A DNA stretch of 61,706 bases from contig CASCWU010000005.1 of the NCBI GenBank assembly GCA_949155905.1, positions 1-61,706 on the forward strand. The letters are read 5' to 3'. The position numbers and the translations under genes were made by a program. This document shows positions 45,304 through 54,205 of the stretch, piece by piece (the first letter of the stretch is position 1; every line of letters starts with the position of its first letter). The notes beneath the pieces were generated by a model. The model was not told the origin of the DNA, did no database searches, and saw only the letters and a list, made by a program, of their open reading frames with translations. Source of the stretch: an uncultured Lachnospiraceae bacterium. GTDB lineage: Bacteria; Bacillota; Clostridia; Lachnospirales; Lachnospiraceae.

Positions 45304-47651
45304 CAGAGGTGTTGATAGTTATCATCTATAAAAGCATAGCCGCAGGTTGGATGATTTTGGCAGTGCTGGCGGCCAGACTTGTGCTGCAGAGAGCGCCGAA
45401 ATGGGTGAATGTCCTGCTTTGGGGGATTGTAGCCGTCCGGCTGCTCTGTCCGTTTTCGATAGAAAGCGATCTAAGCCTGGTTCCGCGGCTGCAGGCTGGC
45501 TCAGATAGTTTTTTTCTATATTCAAAAGCAGACACAGGAGCCGATATAGGGGTCGATACAGGAGCAGATACAAAAGCCGATACAAAACCAGGGGAAAAAA
45601 CAGAGTATCTGGGAGAGGATAGGAAAAATAACAGTCCTACCAAGGGAAACTCTAAGGAAATCGCGAGAGCGGGCGATACGACCTCAGATGCAGAGGATGG
45701 GGAACGCACAGAGGGAAGGTTAGACGGCTCTTGGAGGGCTTCCCTGCAGGAGAAAAAAATGCTTCTTTCTACAAGAACTGGAACAGCAGCAGGGAAAGCT
45801 TTGACCGTGATTTGGCTGATAGGAGTTCTTTTGTTGATAAGCCTTGGAATCATTCGCTACAGACGTCTGTGTCGGCAGGTTGCATGTGCCATTCGTTTAC
45901 GGGACAATATTTTTCAGAGTGAATACATTGCGTTTCCGTTTGTTCTTGGAGTAAGAAGGCCGAGGATTTATCTTCCATATGGAATGGAGAGCTGGAACCT
46001 GGAGTATGTGATTTCCCATGAGAAAGCACATATTCGGCGGGGAGATCATATCTGGAAGCTGTTAGGCGCCCTGCTGGCGTCGATTTATTGGTTCCATCCG
46101 CTGGTGTGGCTCGCCTATACGCTGCTGTGCCAGGATATGGAGCTGGCCTGTGATGAAGCCGTGATCAGACGGTTAGACAGAGGAGGGAGGGCAGACTATT
46201 CTCAGGCGCTGCTTGTGTGCAGTGTGTCTCAAAAAAGCAGGATGACCTATCCGCTTGCGTTTGGGGAAACAGGAGTAAAGAAGCGGGTGAAATCGGTGTT
46301 GCGCTATCAAAAGCCTGCCTGCTGGGGAGTTGCGGCAGCAGTGGGCGTGTGTATTCTGGTAGCAGTATGCTTTTTGACCGATCCGGCACAGGGCAATGTG
46401 AAAGAGAAGGAGGACGGTTTGGCCGGCCTTGATACGACTGCTATAGATACTACAGATGTAGAGAGCAGTGAGAAGGAGGCAGTCAATAAAGAGGCTGGAG
46501 AGGTGGATGCAACCGCAGTCGGCGAAAAGGACAGTGAAACAGATGAAGCCGCAGGCGACAGCGGGGCAGATAAGGAAATAACAGATATGCTTGTCTGGGA
46601 GACATCGGATCTGGATCAGGACGGAGAAACCGAGCAAATCCGTGTCCGTAAGCTGGGGACGGAGCTTTATGAGCTTTATGTGGTAAAACAAAACGGAGCA
46701 AAGCTGTGGAGCGTGGAGGCAGGTATTTCGCACACAGGCTGGAATACCCTGTTCCTTTATCAGAGTGAAGGAAAGGATTATCTGGTGCAGTATCAGCCGA
46801 CGATGTACCAGGGGCTTGGAAGCTATACGTGTACGATGTTTTCTTTGGAAGGCGGCAGCGTGACAGTAGAAAATGAATGGAGTACGGAGTTTTCTATGCC
46901 TGTAGAGCAGTTGACATGGAAGATGAGGGGATTTGCAGAAAATGTGAATGCTATGCTGGAAAACGGTACGGTTTTATTAAGTACAGAGCAGGGAGAGCTG
47001 GTGCTTGGGCCAAAGCCAGGAGCAGAGGCAGCTCAGATCTATCCGGTGCTGTTTGATCCAAATGAGAGAGAGGCCGGCCTAGAGAGGGAGCAGCAGCCAG
47101 AGGAGTTGCCGGCAGACAGCCGGAACGCACAGGAAGGAGAACCGGTATCCGTGGATCGTTTGCCGTTTGAGGCGCCGTCGCTGACCTTTTGGCTTGCCAG
47201 TGGCGCCGGAGGCTGGAGGACAGAGCTGACCGTATATCCAGACGGCCGGTTTGAAGGGGACTACCAGGACGGAGAAGCCTCTGCCGGACCGGATTATCCA
47301 AACGGGAGCGCCTATGTTTGCAGATTTCATGGACAGTTTGACCAAATAGAGGCAGTCAGCCGGAATGTATATCGGATGCAGCTAAAGGAGCTGGTATATG
47401 AGACAGAAGTAGATGATGTATGGATCGAAGAGGGAGTGCGTTATATTGGTTCGGAAGCATACGGACTAAAGGATGGAGAGGAATTTTTCTTTTATTTGCC
47501 GGACACTTCGCCAGGGGAACTTAACGAAGCCTATTTAAGCTGGTGGCCTGACCGGCATCTATGGGAGGTTGGTTCTATTCAGACCTTGCTTTCCTATGGA
47601 ATCTGGAACGTAGAGACGGAAGAAGGGTTCTTTTCTTCCTGGCTTGACTAG
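45300..47651 (+). CDS. BlaR1-like M56 peptidase with atypical sensor region
   Basis: A membrane zinc protease of 783 residues. Helices lie near residues 4-24, 35-50, 168-186 and 345-365. The zinc motif HEKAH is near residue 240 with the downstream ACDEAVIRRL. The first outer loop (residues 70-160) is an expanded low-complexity region with repeats of GADTKADT type. The large extracellular C-terminus (about residue 367 on) is acidic at first, then contains LDQDGETEQIRVRKLG and two further beta-rich parts. It lacks the SxxK, SxN and KTG signatures of a penicillin-binding sensor. So the signal is probably not a beta-lactam. Confidence 0.88.
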   Translation: MTEVLIVIIYKSIAAGWMILAVLAARLVLQRAPKWVNVLLWGIVAVRLLCPFSIESDLSLVPRLQAGSDSFFLYSKADTGADIGVDTGADTKADTKPGEKTEYLGEDRKNNSPTKGNSKEIARAGDTTSDAEDGERTEGRLDGSWRASLQEKKMLLSTRTGTAAGKALTVIWLIGVLLLISLGIIRYRRLCRQVACAIRLRDNIFQSEYIAFPFVLGVRRPRIYLPYGMESWNLEYVISHEKAHIRRGDHIWKLLGALLASIYWFHPLVWLAYTLLCQDMELACDEAVIRRLDRGGRADYSQALLVCSVSQKSRMTYPLAFGETGVKKRVKSVLRYQKPACWGVAAAVGVCILVAVCFLTDPAQGNVKEKEDGLAGLDTTAIDTTDVESSEKEAVNKEAGEVDATAVGEKDSETDEAAGDSGADKEITDMLVWETSDLDQDGETEQIRVRKLGTELYELYVVKQNGAKLWSVEAGISHTGWNTLFLYQSEGKDYLVQYQPTMYQGLGSYTCTMFSLEGGSVTVENEWSTEFSMPVEQLTWKMRGFAENVNAMLENGTVLLSTEQGELVLGPKPGAEAAQIYPVLFDPNEREAGLEREQQPEELPADSRNAQEGEPVSVDRLPFEAPSLTFWLASGAGGWRTELTVYPDGRFEGDYQDGEASAGPDYPNGSAYVCRFHGQFDQIEAVSRNVYRMQLKELVYETEVDDVWIEEGVRYIGSEAYGLKDGEEFFFYLPDTSPGELNEAYLSWWPDRHLWEVGSIQTLLSYGIWNVETEEGFFSSWLD

Positions 47652-47692
47652 CAGACAGCATTGGCAGACAATCGTTTGTCTTGCAGAAGGAG

Positions 47693-47727
47693 ATAAAATG
47701 GGGCTTAGTCGTTAAGCCCCATTTTAT
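47693..47727. terminator. Bidirectional terminator overlapping a gene end
   Basis: AAAATGGGGCTTA and TAAGCCCCATTTT form a 13-bp stem with a short loop. It serves the + strand operon ending at 47651. It also spells the last codons (K-M-G-L-N-D-stop) of the minus-strand gene. Confidence 0.75.
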
Positions 47728-48544
47728 AGTTCCGAAAATCTTTTTCTGCTGCCATGACGACCCATTTTACATTCTGCCGTTTCCCAGGCTTTCGATCCTT
47801 TAACAGAAAATAGCGTAAAATAGCAAGAAGCTCTTCAAGATCCCGGCAGAGCATATAGTCTGGATAAGAGCCGGTAAACAGCGGAATCAATTTGCGGGAT
47901 TTGCTCTGACCCCGGTAGCCCTGGAAGGAGCCGGACTGGGAGGTGCGGGAATCGTAGGTGATGGTGCAGCAGCCGCCTTCTCCAAACTCCAGTTCCAGAT
48001 AGTGGCTGCCTCTGGCTTTGACGAGCAGGCCGCAAAGCTCGTTTGCCAAAAGCTTTTCCTTTAATTCTGTCAGAAAGCCTTCGCAGGTGGCCGTATCAAA
48101 GCTATCGTCAAAGCGGAGAGTCGTTTCAGCCTCGTTTCGATCAAAAAAACGAATGACAATCGGAGGCTTCGGCATGGCTCTTAAAGGCGTAAAGCCTGCA
48201 GTATCAATTTGTGGAGAGGTACGGTAGGTGACAGGAAACAGATAAAGATAGAGGTTGGGATAGGTGTCGTCTAAGTAGTCACTGTCGGCATGGCTGATCC
48301 ATTGATAGCCCTCCATCGCCAGAATGGCCTCCTTGCAGGCAGCACCGTCCTTTTGCGGAATGTCCCAGCAATGAAAGCTGTTTTTCTCATAGATGCTGAT
48401 ATGATGTGCCTGCAGGCTTTGTACCGGATTGGCCGTCAGTCCGACGTACCAGAGGCCGCTCCGAAACATGGCCCACCAACGGATCTGATTGGTAATCATT
48501 TCAATCGTATTAGCCTCGTAATTGCTGCGTCTCCAAAATCCCAT
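47705..48544 (-). CDS. Unknown protein with GIY-YIG-like N-terminus
   Basis: A 279-residue protein. Residues 29-47, SGLWYVGLTANPVQSLQAHH, fit the GIY-YIG core pattern G-[IL]-Y-Y-[IV]-G-x-T-x-x-P-x-x-x-L-x-x-H, and a later AACKEAILAMEGY could be the helix with the metal-binding Glu. The conserved Arg before Leu is Ser, so activity is doubtful. The C-terminal 160 residues are a separate alpha/beta region with a Cys pair (GGCCTITYDSR). The start follows AAAGGAGGAATGTTCT. No family recognised with confidence. Confidence 0.7.
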   Translation of the reverse strand: MGFWRRSNYEANTIEMITNQIRWWAMFRSGLWYVGLTANPVQSLQAHHISIYEKNSFHCWDIPQKDGAACKEAILAMEGYQWISHADSDYLDDTYPNLYLYLFPVTYRTSPQIDTAGFTPLRAMPKPPIVIRFFDRNEAETTLRFDDSFDTATCEGFLTELKEKLLANELCGLLVKARGSHYLELEFGEGGCCTITYDSRTSQSGSFQGYRGQSKSRKLIPLFTGSYPDYMLCRDLEELLAILRYFLLKDRKPGKRQNVKWVVMAAEKDFRNYKMGLND

Positions 48545-48693
48545 AGAACATTCCTCCTTTGCTGCTTTTGGTTATTTATTATAGTATCGGAAATTTTTGC
48601 CGGTATGATAACCGCAGCCCTGATGATTTCGGTTCATTTTGGCAGATTTCTTACCGGCGGCACGTCTGGCTGAGTGACAAAAACAAAAAACGC

Positions 48694-48724
48694 TTGACGT
48701 TACAGTAGCAGGATGGTTTATAAT
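48694..48724 (+). promoter_or_regulatory. Promoter of the cardiolipin synthase gene
   Basis: TTGACG (48694-48699) and TATAAT (48719-48724) with a 19-base spacer; TTTATA at 48717 gives 17. A 19-base spacing is that of MerR-activated promoters, but no clear dyad is seen here. Confidence 0.55.
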
Positions 48725-48753
48725 ATAAGGAGAAAAGGAGGGAGAGGGGACAA

Positions 48754-50325
48754 ATGGATTACAAAAGCAAAGGACTGCGCCTGCTAAAAAAGGGACAGAG
48801 AGGAATCCTACATACGATATTCAGTCGGCTGGGCTTGATTATTCTCCTGTTTGCTCTGCAGGTGCTGCTGCTGTTGAATATGTTTGAGCGCTTTAAGGCA
48901 TTTTTGCCTCATATGTTGGGTGCGACGGTGTTATTTATCGTGGTGATGGTGATCTATCTGTTAAACAGTAAGCTCAATCCGACAGCAAAGATTACCTGGC
49001 TGATCGTGATTATGCTGCTGCCGTTGTTTGGCGTGCTGTTCTTTTTATATACCAAGCTTGATATCGGGAACCGGGCGTTAAAGGCGCGGGTTGGCCAGAT
49101 TGTGGAAAAGACCAAGGACTATATCCCACAAAAGGAGGAGATAATAGAACGGCTGACAGAGGAGAATGGAGGAGTGGCTGCGCTGGCTCATTATATCCGG
49201 CGGAGCGGCTGCTATCCGGTATTTACCGAGACAGAGGTGACGTATTTTCCGTCAGGCGAGGCGAAGCTTGCAGAGCTTTTAAGACAGCTAGAGGCAGCAG
49301 AGCATTTTATTTTTCTGGAATATTTTATCATAGACGAAGGGCTGATGTGGGGCAAGGTGCTGGAGGTGTTAGCAAGAAAGGCAGCAGCAGGGGTAGATGT
49401 CCGGGTGATGTATGATGGAACCTGTGAGTTTGCACTGTTGCCGCATGATTATCCCAAAAGGCTGAAGGCATTGGGGATTGCCTGCAAAATGTTTGCTCCG
49501 ATCACGCCGTTTGTTTCGACCCATTATAATTACCGTGACCATCGGAAAATCCTGGTAATCGACGGGCATACCGCTTTTAATGGGGGTGTAAATCTGGCGG
49601 ACGAGTATATCAATGAAAAGAAGAAGCACGGGCATTGGAAGGACACGGCGGTCATGTTAAAGGGTGAGGCAGTCAAAAGCTTTACACTGCTGTTTTTGCA
49701 GATGTGGGGAATCGACGAACGGAAGGAGGAATATACGCAGTTTCTTTCATACCCGGCGTATCCGGCTGCACAGGCAAGGGGCTATGTGATTCCTTATGGG
49801 GATTGTCCTCTGGATCAGGATAAGGTAGGAGAACGGGTCTATATGGATATTCTGAATCGTTCGCAGCAGTATGTCCATATTATGTCGCCTTATCTGATTT
49901 TGGATGGAGAAATGGAAACAGCCTTGAAGTTTGCCGCGGAGCGGGGCGTCGAGGTGGCGTTGATTCTGCCGGGAATTCCAGACAAGGAGGCTCCGTATGC
50001 GTTGGCGAAAACGCATTATGCGTCCTTGCTGGAATCCGGGATTCGGTTATACGAATATATGCCTGGCTTTGTTCATGCCAAGGTGTTTGTCAGCGACAAA
50101 AGGGAGGCAGTCGTAGGAACGATCAATTTGGACTACCGCAGCCTGTACCACCATTTTGAATGTGCTACTTATTTGTACGGCATGGATTGTATCCCGGAAA
50201 TCGAGGCAGATTTCCAGGCAACCCTGGCAAAATGCAGGCAGGTGACGGCAGAAAGTCTCAGGCACGAACCATGGAGGCGGAAGCTTTCCGGGCGGCTGTT
50301 AAAGGCGATTGCGCCGCTACTATAA
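48754..50325 (+). CDS. cls: Cardiolipin synthase
   Basis: A phospholipase-D-family membrane enzyme that joins two phosphatidylglycerols. Three hydrophobic segments occupy residues 20-42, 48-68 and 78-98. Two HKD motifs follow: HRKILVIDGHTAFNGGVN (about residue 263) and HAKVFVSDKREAVVGTINLD (about 440). The length of 523 residues is the norm. The start follows AGAAAAGGAGGGAGAGGGG. Its stop overlaps the tail of the convergent MerR gene by 6 bases. Confidence 0.94.
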   Translation: MDYKSKGLRLLKKGQRGILHTIFSRLGLIILLFALQVLLLLNMFERFKAFLPHMLGATVLFIVVMVIYLLNSKLNPTAKITWLIVIMLLPLFGVLFFLYTKLDIGNRALKARVGQIVEKTKDYIPQKEEIIERLTEENGGVAALAHYIRRSGCYPVFTETEVTYFPSGEAKLAELLRQLEAAEHFIFLEYFIIDEGLMWGKVLEVLARKAAAGVDVRVMYDGTCEFALLPHDYPKRLKALGIACKMFAPITPFVSTHYNYRDHRKILVIDGHTAFNGGVNLADEYINEKKKHGHWKDTAVMLKGEAVKSFTLLFLQMWGIDERKEEYTQFLSYPAYPAAQARGYVIPYGDCPLDQDKVGERVYMDILNRSQQYVHIMSPYLILDGEMETALKFAAERGVEVALILPGIPDKEAPYALAKTHYASLLESGIRLYEYMPGFVHAKVFVSDKREAVVGTINLDYRSLYHHFECATYLYGMDCIPEIEADFQATLAKCRQVTAESLRHEPWRRKLSGRLLKAIAPLL

Positions 50326-51135
50326 AACGGGAATTTCAATTTGGGTAATATAGTCCTCTATCCTCTCAATGACGGCTTCATTGATCCCGATTTCATAGGA
50401 ATAGCCGGATAAGGTCAATCCCTGTTCTTTGGCATAGGAGAGGATTTTTTGGTAGGCGTTTGAAATGTTGTTCCAGTCTCCCTTGTGAAAGGCTCTGACA
50501 TAGGTTCCGCCGGGCTGCAAATGCAGCCCGGTTTTTTTGATCGGAAATGGAATCTCTAAAAAGAGCTTGGAGTAATGGCTGTAATTTCCCTGATAGATAG
50601 CCTCTACCGGAAGCATGGTTCCATAGGAGGCATCGTGCAGACGGCGAAGCTGATAGTCCTTGGCGGCAGATAAAATCAGTTCTACTTCTTTGTCAAAGGA
50701 AATGTCCGGACTGATATCGACTGTCACCAGACGACGCTCCACCTGCTCGATCAGACAAATTTCCGACAAATCCATCGTCAGCAATGTCACCATGTTTTGC
50801 CGGTAGCTATCGAGGGTTTTGCGGACTGCCTTTAAATGGGTAAGGCGTTGATCCAGAGCTGTGATATTTTTTTCCAGCAGAGTATTCAGGCTCGCAGCGG
50901 AGCGTTGTGCGAGAAATGCCTGGATTTCTTCGATAGAAACATCTAATTCCCGCAAAAGCAAGATGGTTTCTAACAGGGAACTTTGGTGATAGTTGTAATA
51001 ACGGTAGCCATTTTCCGGGTTGATGTAGATCGGAGAGAAAAGCCCGATTTCGTCGTACCACATGAGCGTTTTCTTATTGATTCCATGTATGGCTGCAAAT
51101 TGGCCAATCGCCAATAATTTTTCTTTTCCTTCCAT
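50320..51135 (-). CDS. MerR-family regulator with GyrI-like effector domain
   Basis: The N-terminal MerR helix-turn-helix (residues 6-75: LAIGQFAAIHGINKKTLMWYDEIGLFSP, then NPENGYRYYNYHQ) is followed by the dimerisation helix (LNTLLEKNITALDQRLTHLKAV) and a GyrI-type ligand-binding domain (from about 125) such as in BmrR-type multidrug regulators. I start it at 51135; frames upstream have no site. It is divergent from a MATE exporter whose promoter carries a matching dyad, so it probably activates drug export. Confidence 0.92.
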   Translation of the reverse strand: MEGKEKLLAIGQFAAIHGINKKTLMWYDEIGLFSPIYINPENGYRYYNYHQSSLLETILLLRELDVSIEEIQAFLAQRSAASLNTLLEKNITALDQRLTHLKAVRKTLDSYRQNMVTLLTMDLSEICLIEQVERRLVTVDISPDISFDKEVELILSAAKDYQLRRLHDASYGTMLPVEAIYQGNYSHYSKLFLEIPFPIKKTGLHLQPGGTYVRAFHKGDWNNISNAYQKILSYAKEQGLTLSGYSYEIGINEAVIERIEDYITQIEIPVL

Positions 51136-51222
51136 AAATTGTGTTCGCCTCTTTTCTGATAGGATTCTATTTTGTACCGTGACACTTTCAGCGGATGGCA
51201 CAAAAAGTTTCGATAGTTTTTA

Positions 51223-51253
51223 TTGACCGTACAGTCACTGTATGGTTTATGAT
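51223..51253 (+). promoter_or_regulatory. MerR-type promoter/operator of the MATE gene
   Basis: TTGACC (51223-51228) and TATGAT (51248-51253) with a 19-base spacer. Within it lies a dyad, ACCGTACAGT (51226-51235), C, ACTGTATGGT (51237-51246), with one mismatch. Long spacer plus central dyad is the classical MerR activation arrangement. Confidence 0.85.
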
Positions 51254-51306
51254 ACCATATATCAGATACCAGGACAAGGCTGGAGGAAGAATAAGGAGGA
51301 ATTAAC

Positions 51307-52680
51307 ATGAACACACAAAACGGATATGAAAAACCAGTGACACTGCGAAACATTTTAAAATTTGCCGTTCCGACGATTGCAATGTCTGTCTTTATGTCTT
51401 TTTATACGATGGTAGACGGATTATTTGTATCAAATCTGATTGGAACGAAGGCATTATCGGCGATCAATCTGACGGCGCCGGTAATCCAGCTCGTGACAGC
51501 TATTTCCACGATGCTTGCTACCGGAGGCAGTGCGGCAATTATGAAAAAGATAGGAGAGCAGAAGCAAACGGAAGCCAGAGAGGATTTTACTTGTTTGATT
51601 CTGGTCAATGTTGTGGTAGGTCTGGCGATGTGCGGGCTTGGCTATGCTCTGATGGAGCCGGTGTTTTCCGGAATAGGGCTGTCAGAGGAGGTTGCCGGAT
51701 ATTGTATGGAATATCTGAGCCGTTATTTGCTGTTTACCGTACCGATTTTGCTGATGAATAATTTTACCTTATATATGATTGCCAGTGAAAAGGCAACGCT
51801 TTCCCTTGTTTGTTCAGTGGCGGGCGGCGTGTTGAATATGGTGCTGGATTATGTATTTTTAGGCGTATTTCATATGGGAATCGGCGGAGCAGCTATCGCG
51901 ACAGGAATGGGTTATTCTGTGACGGCGGTAGTCGGACTGTTTGTATTTAGCCATAAAAAGAGCCTGCTTCATTTTCAGAAGCTGGTGTTCCGCTTTGGGA
52001 TGCTGAAAAAGGCTGCAGCAAATGGCTGTTCGGAAATGGCCACCGCACTGGTGACGGGTATCGTGACGATGATATTTAACTGGCGAATGTTGGAACTGGC
52101 AGGAGAGGACGGAGTGGCAGCTGTGACGATTATCATGTATGTGTTGATGTTTGCAAGCTCCTTATATACCGGCTATTCCTATGGAGTGGCGCCGATGATC
52201 AGCTATGCCTACGGAGAACAAAATCAGCCTAAGCTAAAAAAATTGTTATGTATCAGCCTAAAGATCATTGCGGTCATTTCCCTTCTCAGCGCGGCAGCCT
52301 CCTTTTGCTTTACCAGACCGTTGGTAGCGGTTTTTACAGATATTGAAAATCCGGTGTATGGCCTGGCGGTTCGTGGAAACCGTATTTGTACGGTTGCCTT
52401 GCTCTTCCTTGGGTTTAATATTTTTGCCAGCGGATTGTTTACAGCACTTTCTAACGGCGTTGTTTCGGCAGTGTTGGCTTTTTCTCGCTCCTTTGTCTTT
52501 ATGCTGGCGGCTATGCTGCTGTTGCCTGCTCTCTTTGGGGTGACGGGAATCTGGTTGGCGACCCCGGCAGCAGAGCTGATGGCGCTGCTTCTTTCAGCAG
52601 GAATGCTGATTCGGCATAAAATGTATTTTACGGTGGATGCCACAGAAAAAGGGGAGGAAAGGGCTATATATAGCAGATGA
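51307..52680 (+). CDS. MATE family multidrug exporter
   Basis: A 457-residue, 12-helix MatE protein of the MepA-like group: TLRNILKFAVPTIAMSVFMSFYTMVDGLFVSNLIG, ATGGSAAIMKKIGEQK and SYGVAPMISYAYGEQ. The start follows the strong site AATAAGGAGGAATTAAC. It is divergently transcribed from a MerR/GyrI regulator with a fitting operator, so it is likely induced by cationic or aromatic drugs. It ends before a decayed insertion element. Confidence 0.93.
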   Translation: MNTQNGYEKPVTLRNILKFAVPTIAMSVFMSFYTMVDGLFVSNLIGTKALSAINLTAPVIQLVTAISTMLATGGSAAIMKKIGEQKQTEAREDFTCLILVNVVVGLAMCGLGYALMEPVFSGIGLSEEVAGYCMEYLSRYLLFTVPILLMNNFTLYMIASEKATLSLVCSVAGGVLNMVLDYVFLGVFHMGIGGAAIATGMGYSVTAVVGLFVFSHKKSLLHFQKLVFRFGMLKKAAANGCSEMATALVTGIVTMIFNWRMLELAGEDGVAAVTIIMYVLMFASSLYTGYSYGVAPMISYAYGEQNQPKLKKLLCISLKIIAVISLLSAAASFCFTRPLVAVFTDIENPVYGLAVRGNRICTVALLFLGFNIFASGLFTALSNGVVSAVLAFSRSFVFMLAAMLLLPALFGVTGIWLATPAAELMALLLSAGMLIRHKMYFTVDATEKGEERAIYSR

Positions 52681-52830
52681 AATAACAAAATCTTCTCGCT
52701 AAAGTTGCAGGCATAATAGAAAACGCACAGGAGAATAATTGATTTTGTTGCAAATGTTATCCAGCAGGAATAAAATTAAAAATAAAAAATTTTCAAAAGT
52801 GGTTGCTATTTTTTATCCTTTTTCAGCAAG

Positions 52831-52860
52831 AAGACTCCGACCTCTTAGGTCGGGGATGAA
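52831..52860 (+). other. IS605-type end/omega-RNA-like hairpin
   Basis: CCGACCT (52837-52843) with AGGTCGG (52847-52853), loop CTT, followed by GGATGAATTGCG. This resembles the hairpin at the right end of tnpB elements in Firmicutes, where it closes the omega RNA. Here it stands 70 bases before the tnpB remnant instead of behind it. Confidence 0.45.
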
Positions 52861-52929
52861 TTGCGTTCGTATCACACTTGACAAAGTTGTAGAAAATACT
52901 ATAATAAAATCATTGGAAAAATTACAAAA

Positions 52930-53643
52930 ATGCTCAATTATGAAATCCGAAAAATTCAGCAATATCAAGCCGACCGGTCAACGGTCACTTATACAAAATG
53001 TGCGAACGAAATGGCGCAATGAAAGAAAACGGAAAAGTTCTGTTTTCTGAAGGAAGTAGACAGTATATCGCTTCAATAGTCGCTTCGCCATCTGGAAACC
53101 GCATTTCAGAACTTCTTTCAAAATCCCAAAATAAGGTATTATAGACAGTCCGAGAAGAATCTGAAGCGAGAACAACGCAAACTCTCCCGCATGCAGAAGA
53201 ATTCTAAAAATCGAGAGAAACAGCGAAGGAAGGTTGCCAGACTGCATAAAAAGGTTGCGAATCAAAGGAAGGACTTTCTGCATAAACAGTCCAGGAAGAT
53301 AGTAGATACTCATGATTGCGTGTGCATAGAAAGTCTGAATATGAAAGCAATGGCACAGGCGATTCCTTTCGGAAAATCCGTATCGGATCATGGTTGGGGG
53401 ATGTTCACAGGATTCTTGCAGTATAAGTTAAAGGAAGCAGGAAAACGACTGGTAAAGATGGATAAGTTTTTTGCCAGCAGTCAGACCTGTTCTTGCTGTG
53501 GATATAAAAATGGTGTGACAAAAAATCTTGCTGTCAGGGAATGGGACTGTCCAGAATGCGGAATCCATCATGACCGTGATGTCAATGCGGAATATCCGAA
53601 AGGAGGGAATGTAGTTGAAAACGAACTATACAGAGCAGATTGA
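52930..53643 (+). pseudogene. Decayed tnpB (IS200/IS605-type)
   Basis: One reading frame (phase of 52930) gives TnpB-like sequence with in-frame stops at 53020-53022 (TGA) and at about 53075 (TAG inside VDSISLQ-stop-SLRHLETAFQNFF). An internal deletion then joins QNPKI directly to RYYRQSEKNLKREQRKLSRM, losing the region with the first catalytic Asp. The final open part (ATG at 53191) keeps CIESLNM (second acidic residue), the zinc ribbon CSCCGYKNG...CPECG and HDRDVNA. No tnpA is present. So nuclease function is lost; the element is a remnant. Confidence 0.85.
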
Positions 53644-53736
53644 AGTTCTTTACTTCTGCCCATCAAGTGTGCTAAAATAGGAACAGCGTATCGCGGGATC
53701 ACGGGAATAAAATAAAAAGAAAATGGGAGGAAAATT

Positions 53737-54138
53737 ATGAGTAAATTAGTAGAAGGCGTCCATCATATCGCATTAAAGGCATTACCTGAGAAATTTGACG
53801 AGGTGGTGGCATTTTATACGGAGCTGCTGGAAATGGAGGTTGCCAGAAGCTGGGGTGAGGGCGACAAGAGAGGTATTATGATCGATACCGGGGACGGAAC
53901 CGTAATGGAGATTACGTCAAACGGAGACGGAGCTGCCAGCCCGGACGGAGCGATCAAGCACTTTGCGCTACGGACAAGCCAAGTAGACGAGTTGGTAGGG
54001 CGGGTACGCGAGGCAGGATACCAGATTATAGTAGAACCGATGGACGGTGCGCTGCCATGTGAGGAGCCATATCCGATTCGGATAGCATTTTGTATCGGAC
54101 CGGTAGGGGAGGAAATAGAGTTTTTCCATGTAAAATAG
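53737..54138 (+). CDS. VOC (glyoxalase/bleomycin-resistance) family protein
   Basis: A 133-residue single-domain VOC protein: [64 protein letters not shown] and EIEFFHVK. The His and Glu at the usual metal positions (HHIAL, VMEI, HFAL, EIEFF) are present. A lyase/isomerase or resistance role is possible; not assignable. The start follows TGGGAGGAAAATT. Confidence 0.9.
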   Translation: MSKLVEGVHHIALKALPEKFDEVVAFYTELLEMEVARSWGEGDKRGIMIDTGDGTVMEITSNGDGAASPDGAIKHFALRTSQVDELVGRVREAGYQIIVEPMDGALPCEEPYPIRIAFCIGPVGEEIEFFHVK

Positions 54139-54205
54139 AGAAAGCAGAGCCGAAAAGAAGAAACAGAAAGTCAAAGCAAAAACAGAAAGGAACAGGTGTA
54201 GTGAC

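Noticed and set aside
52739..53050. A 103-codon gene in the tnpB remnant
   Set aside because: It crosses the hairpin and the TnpB-coding frame in a different phase and has no recognisable features.
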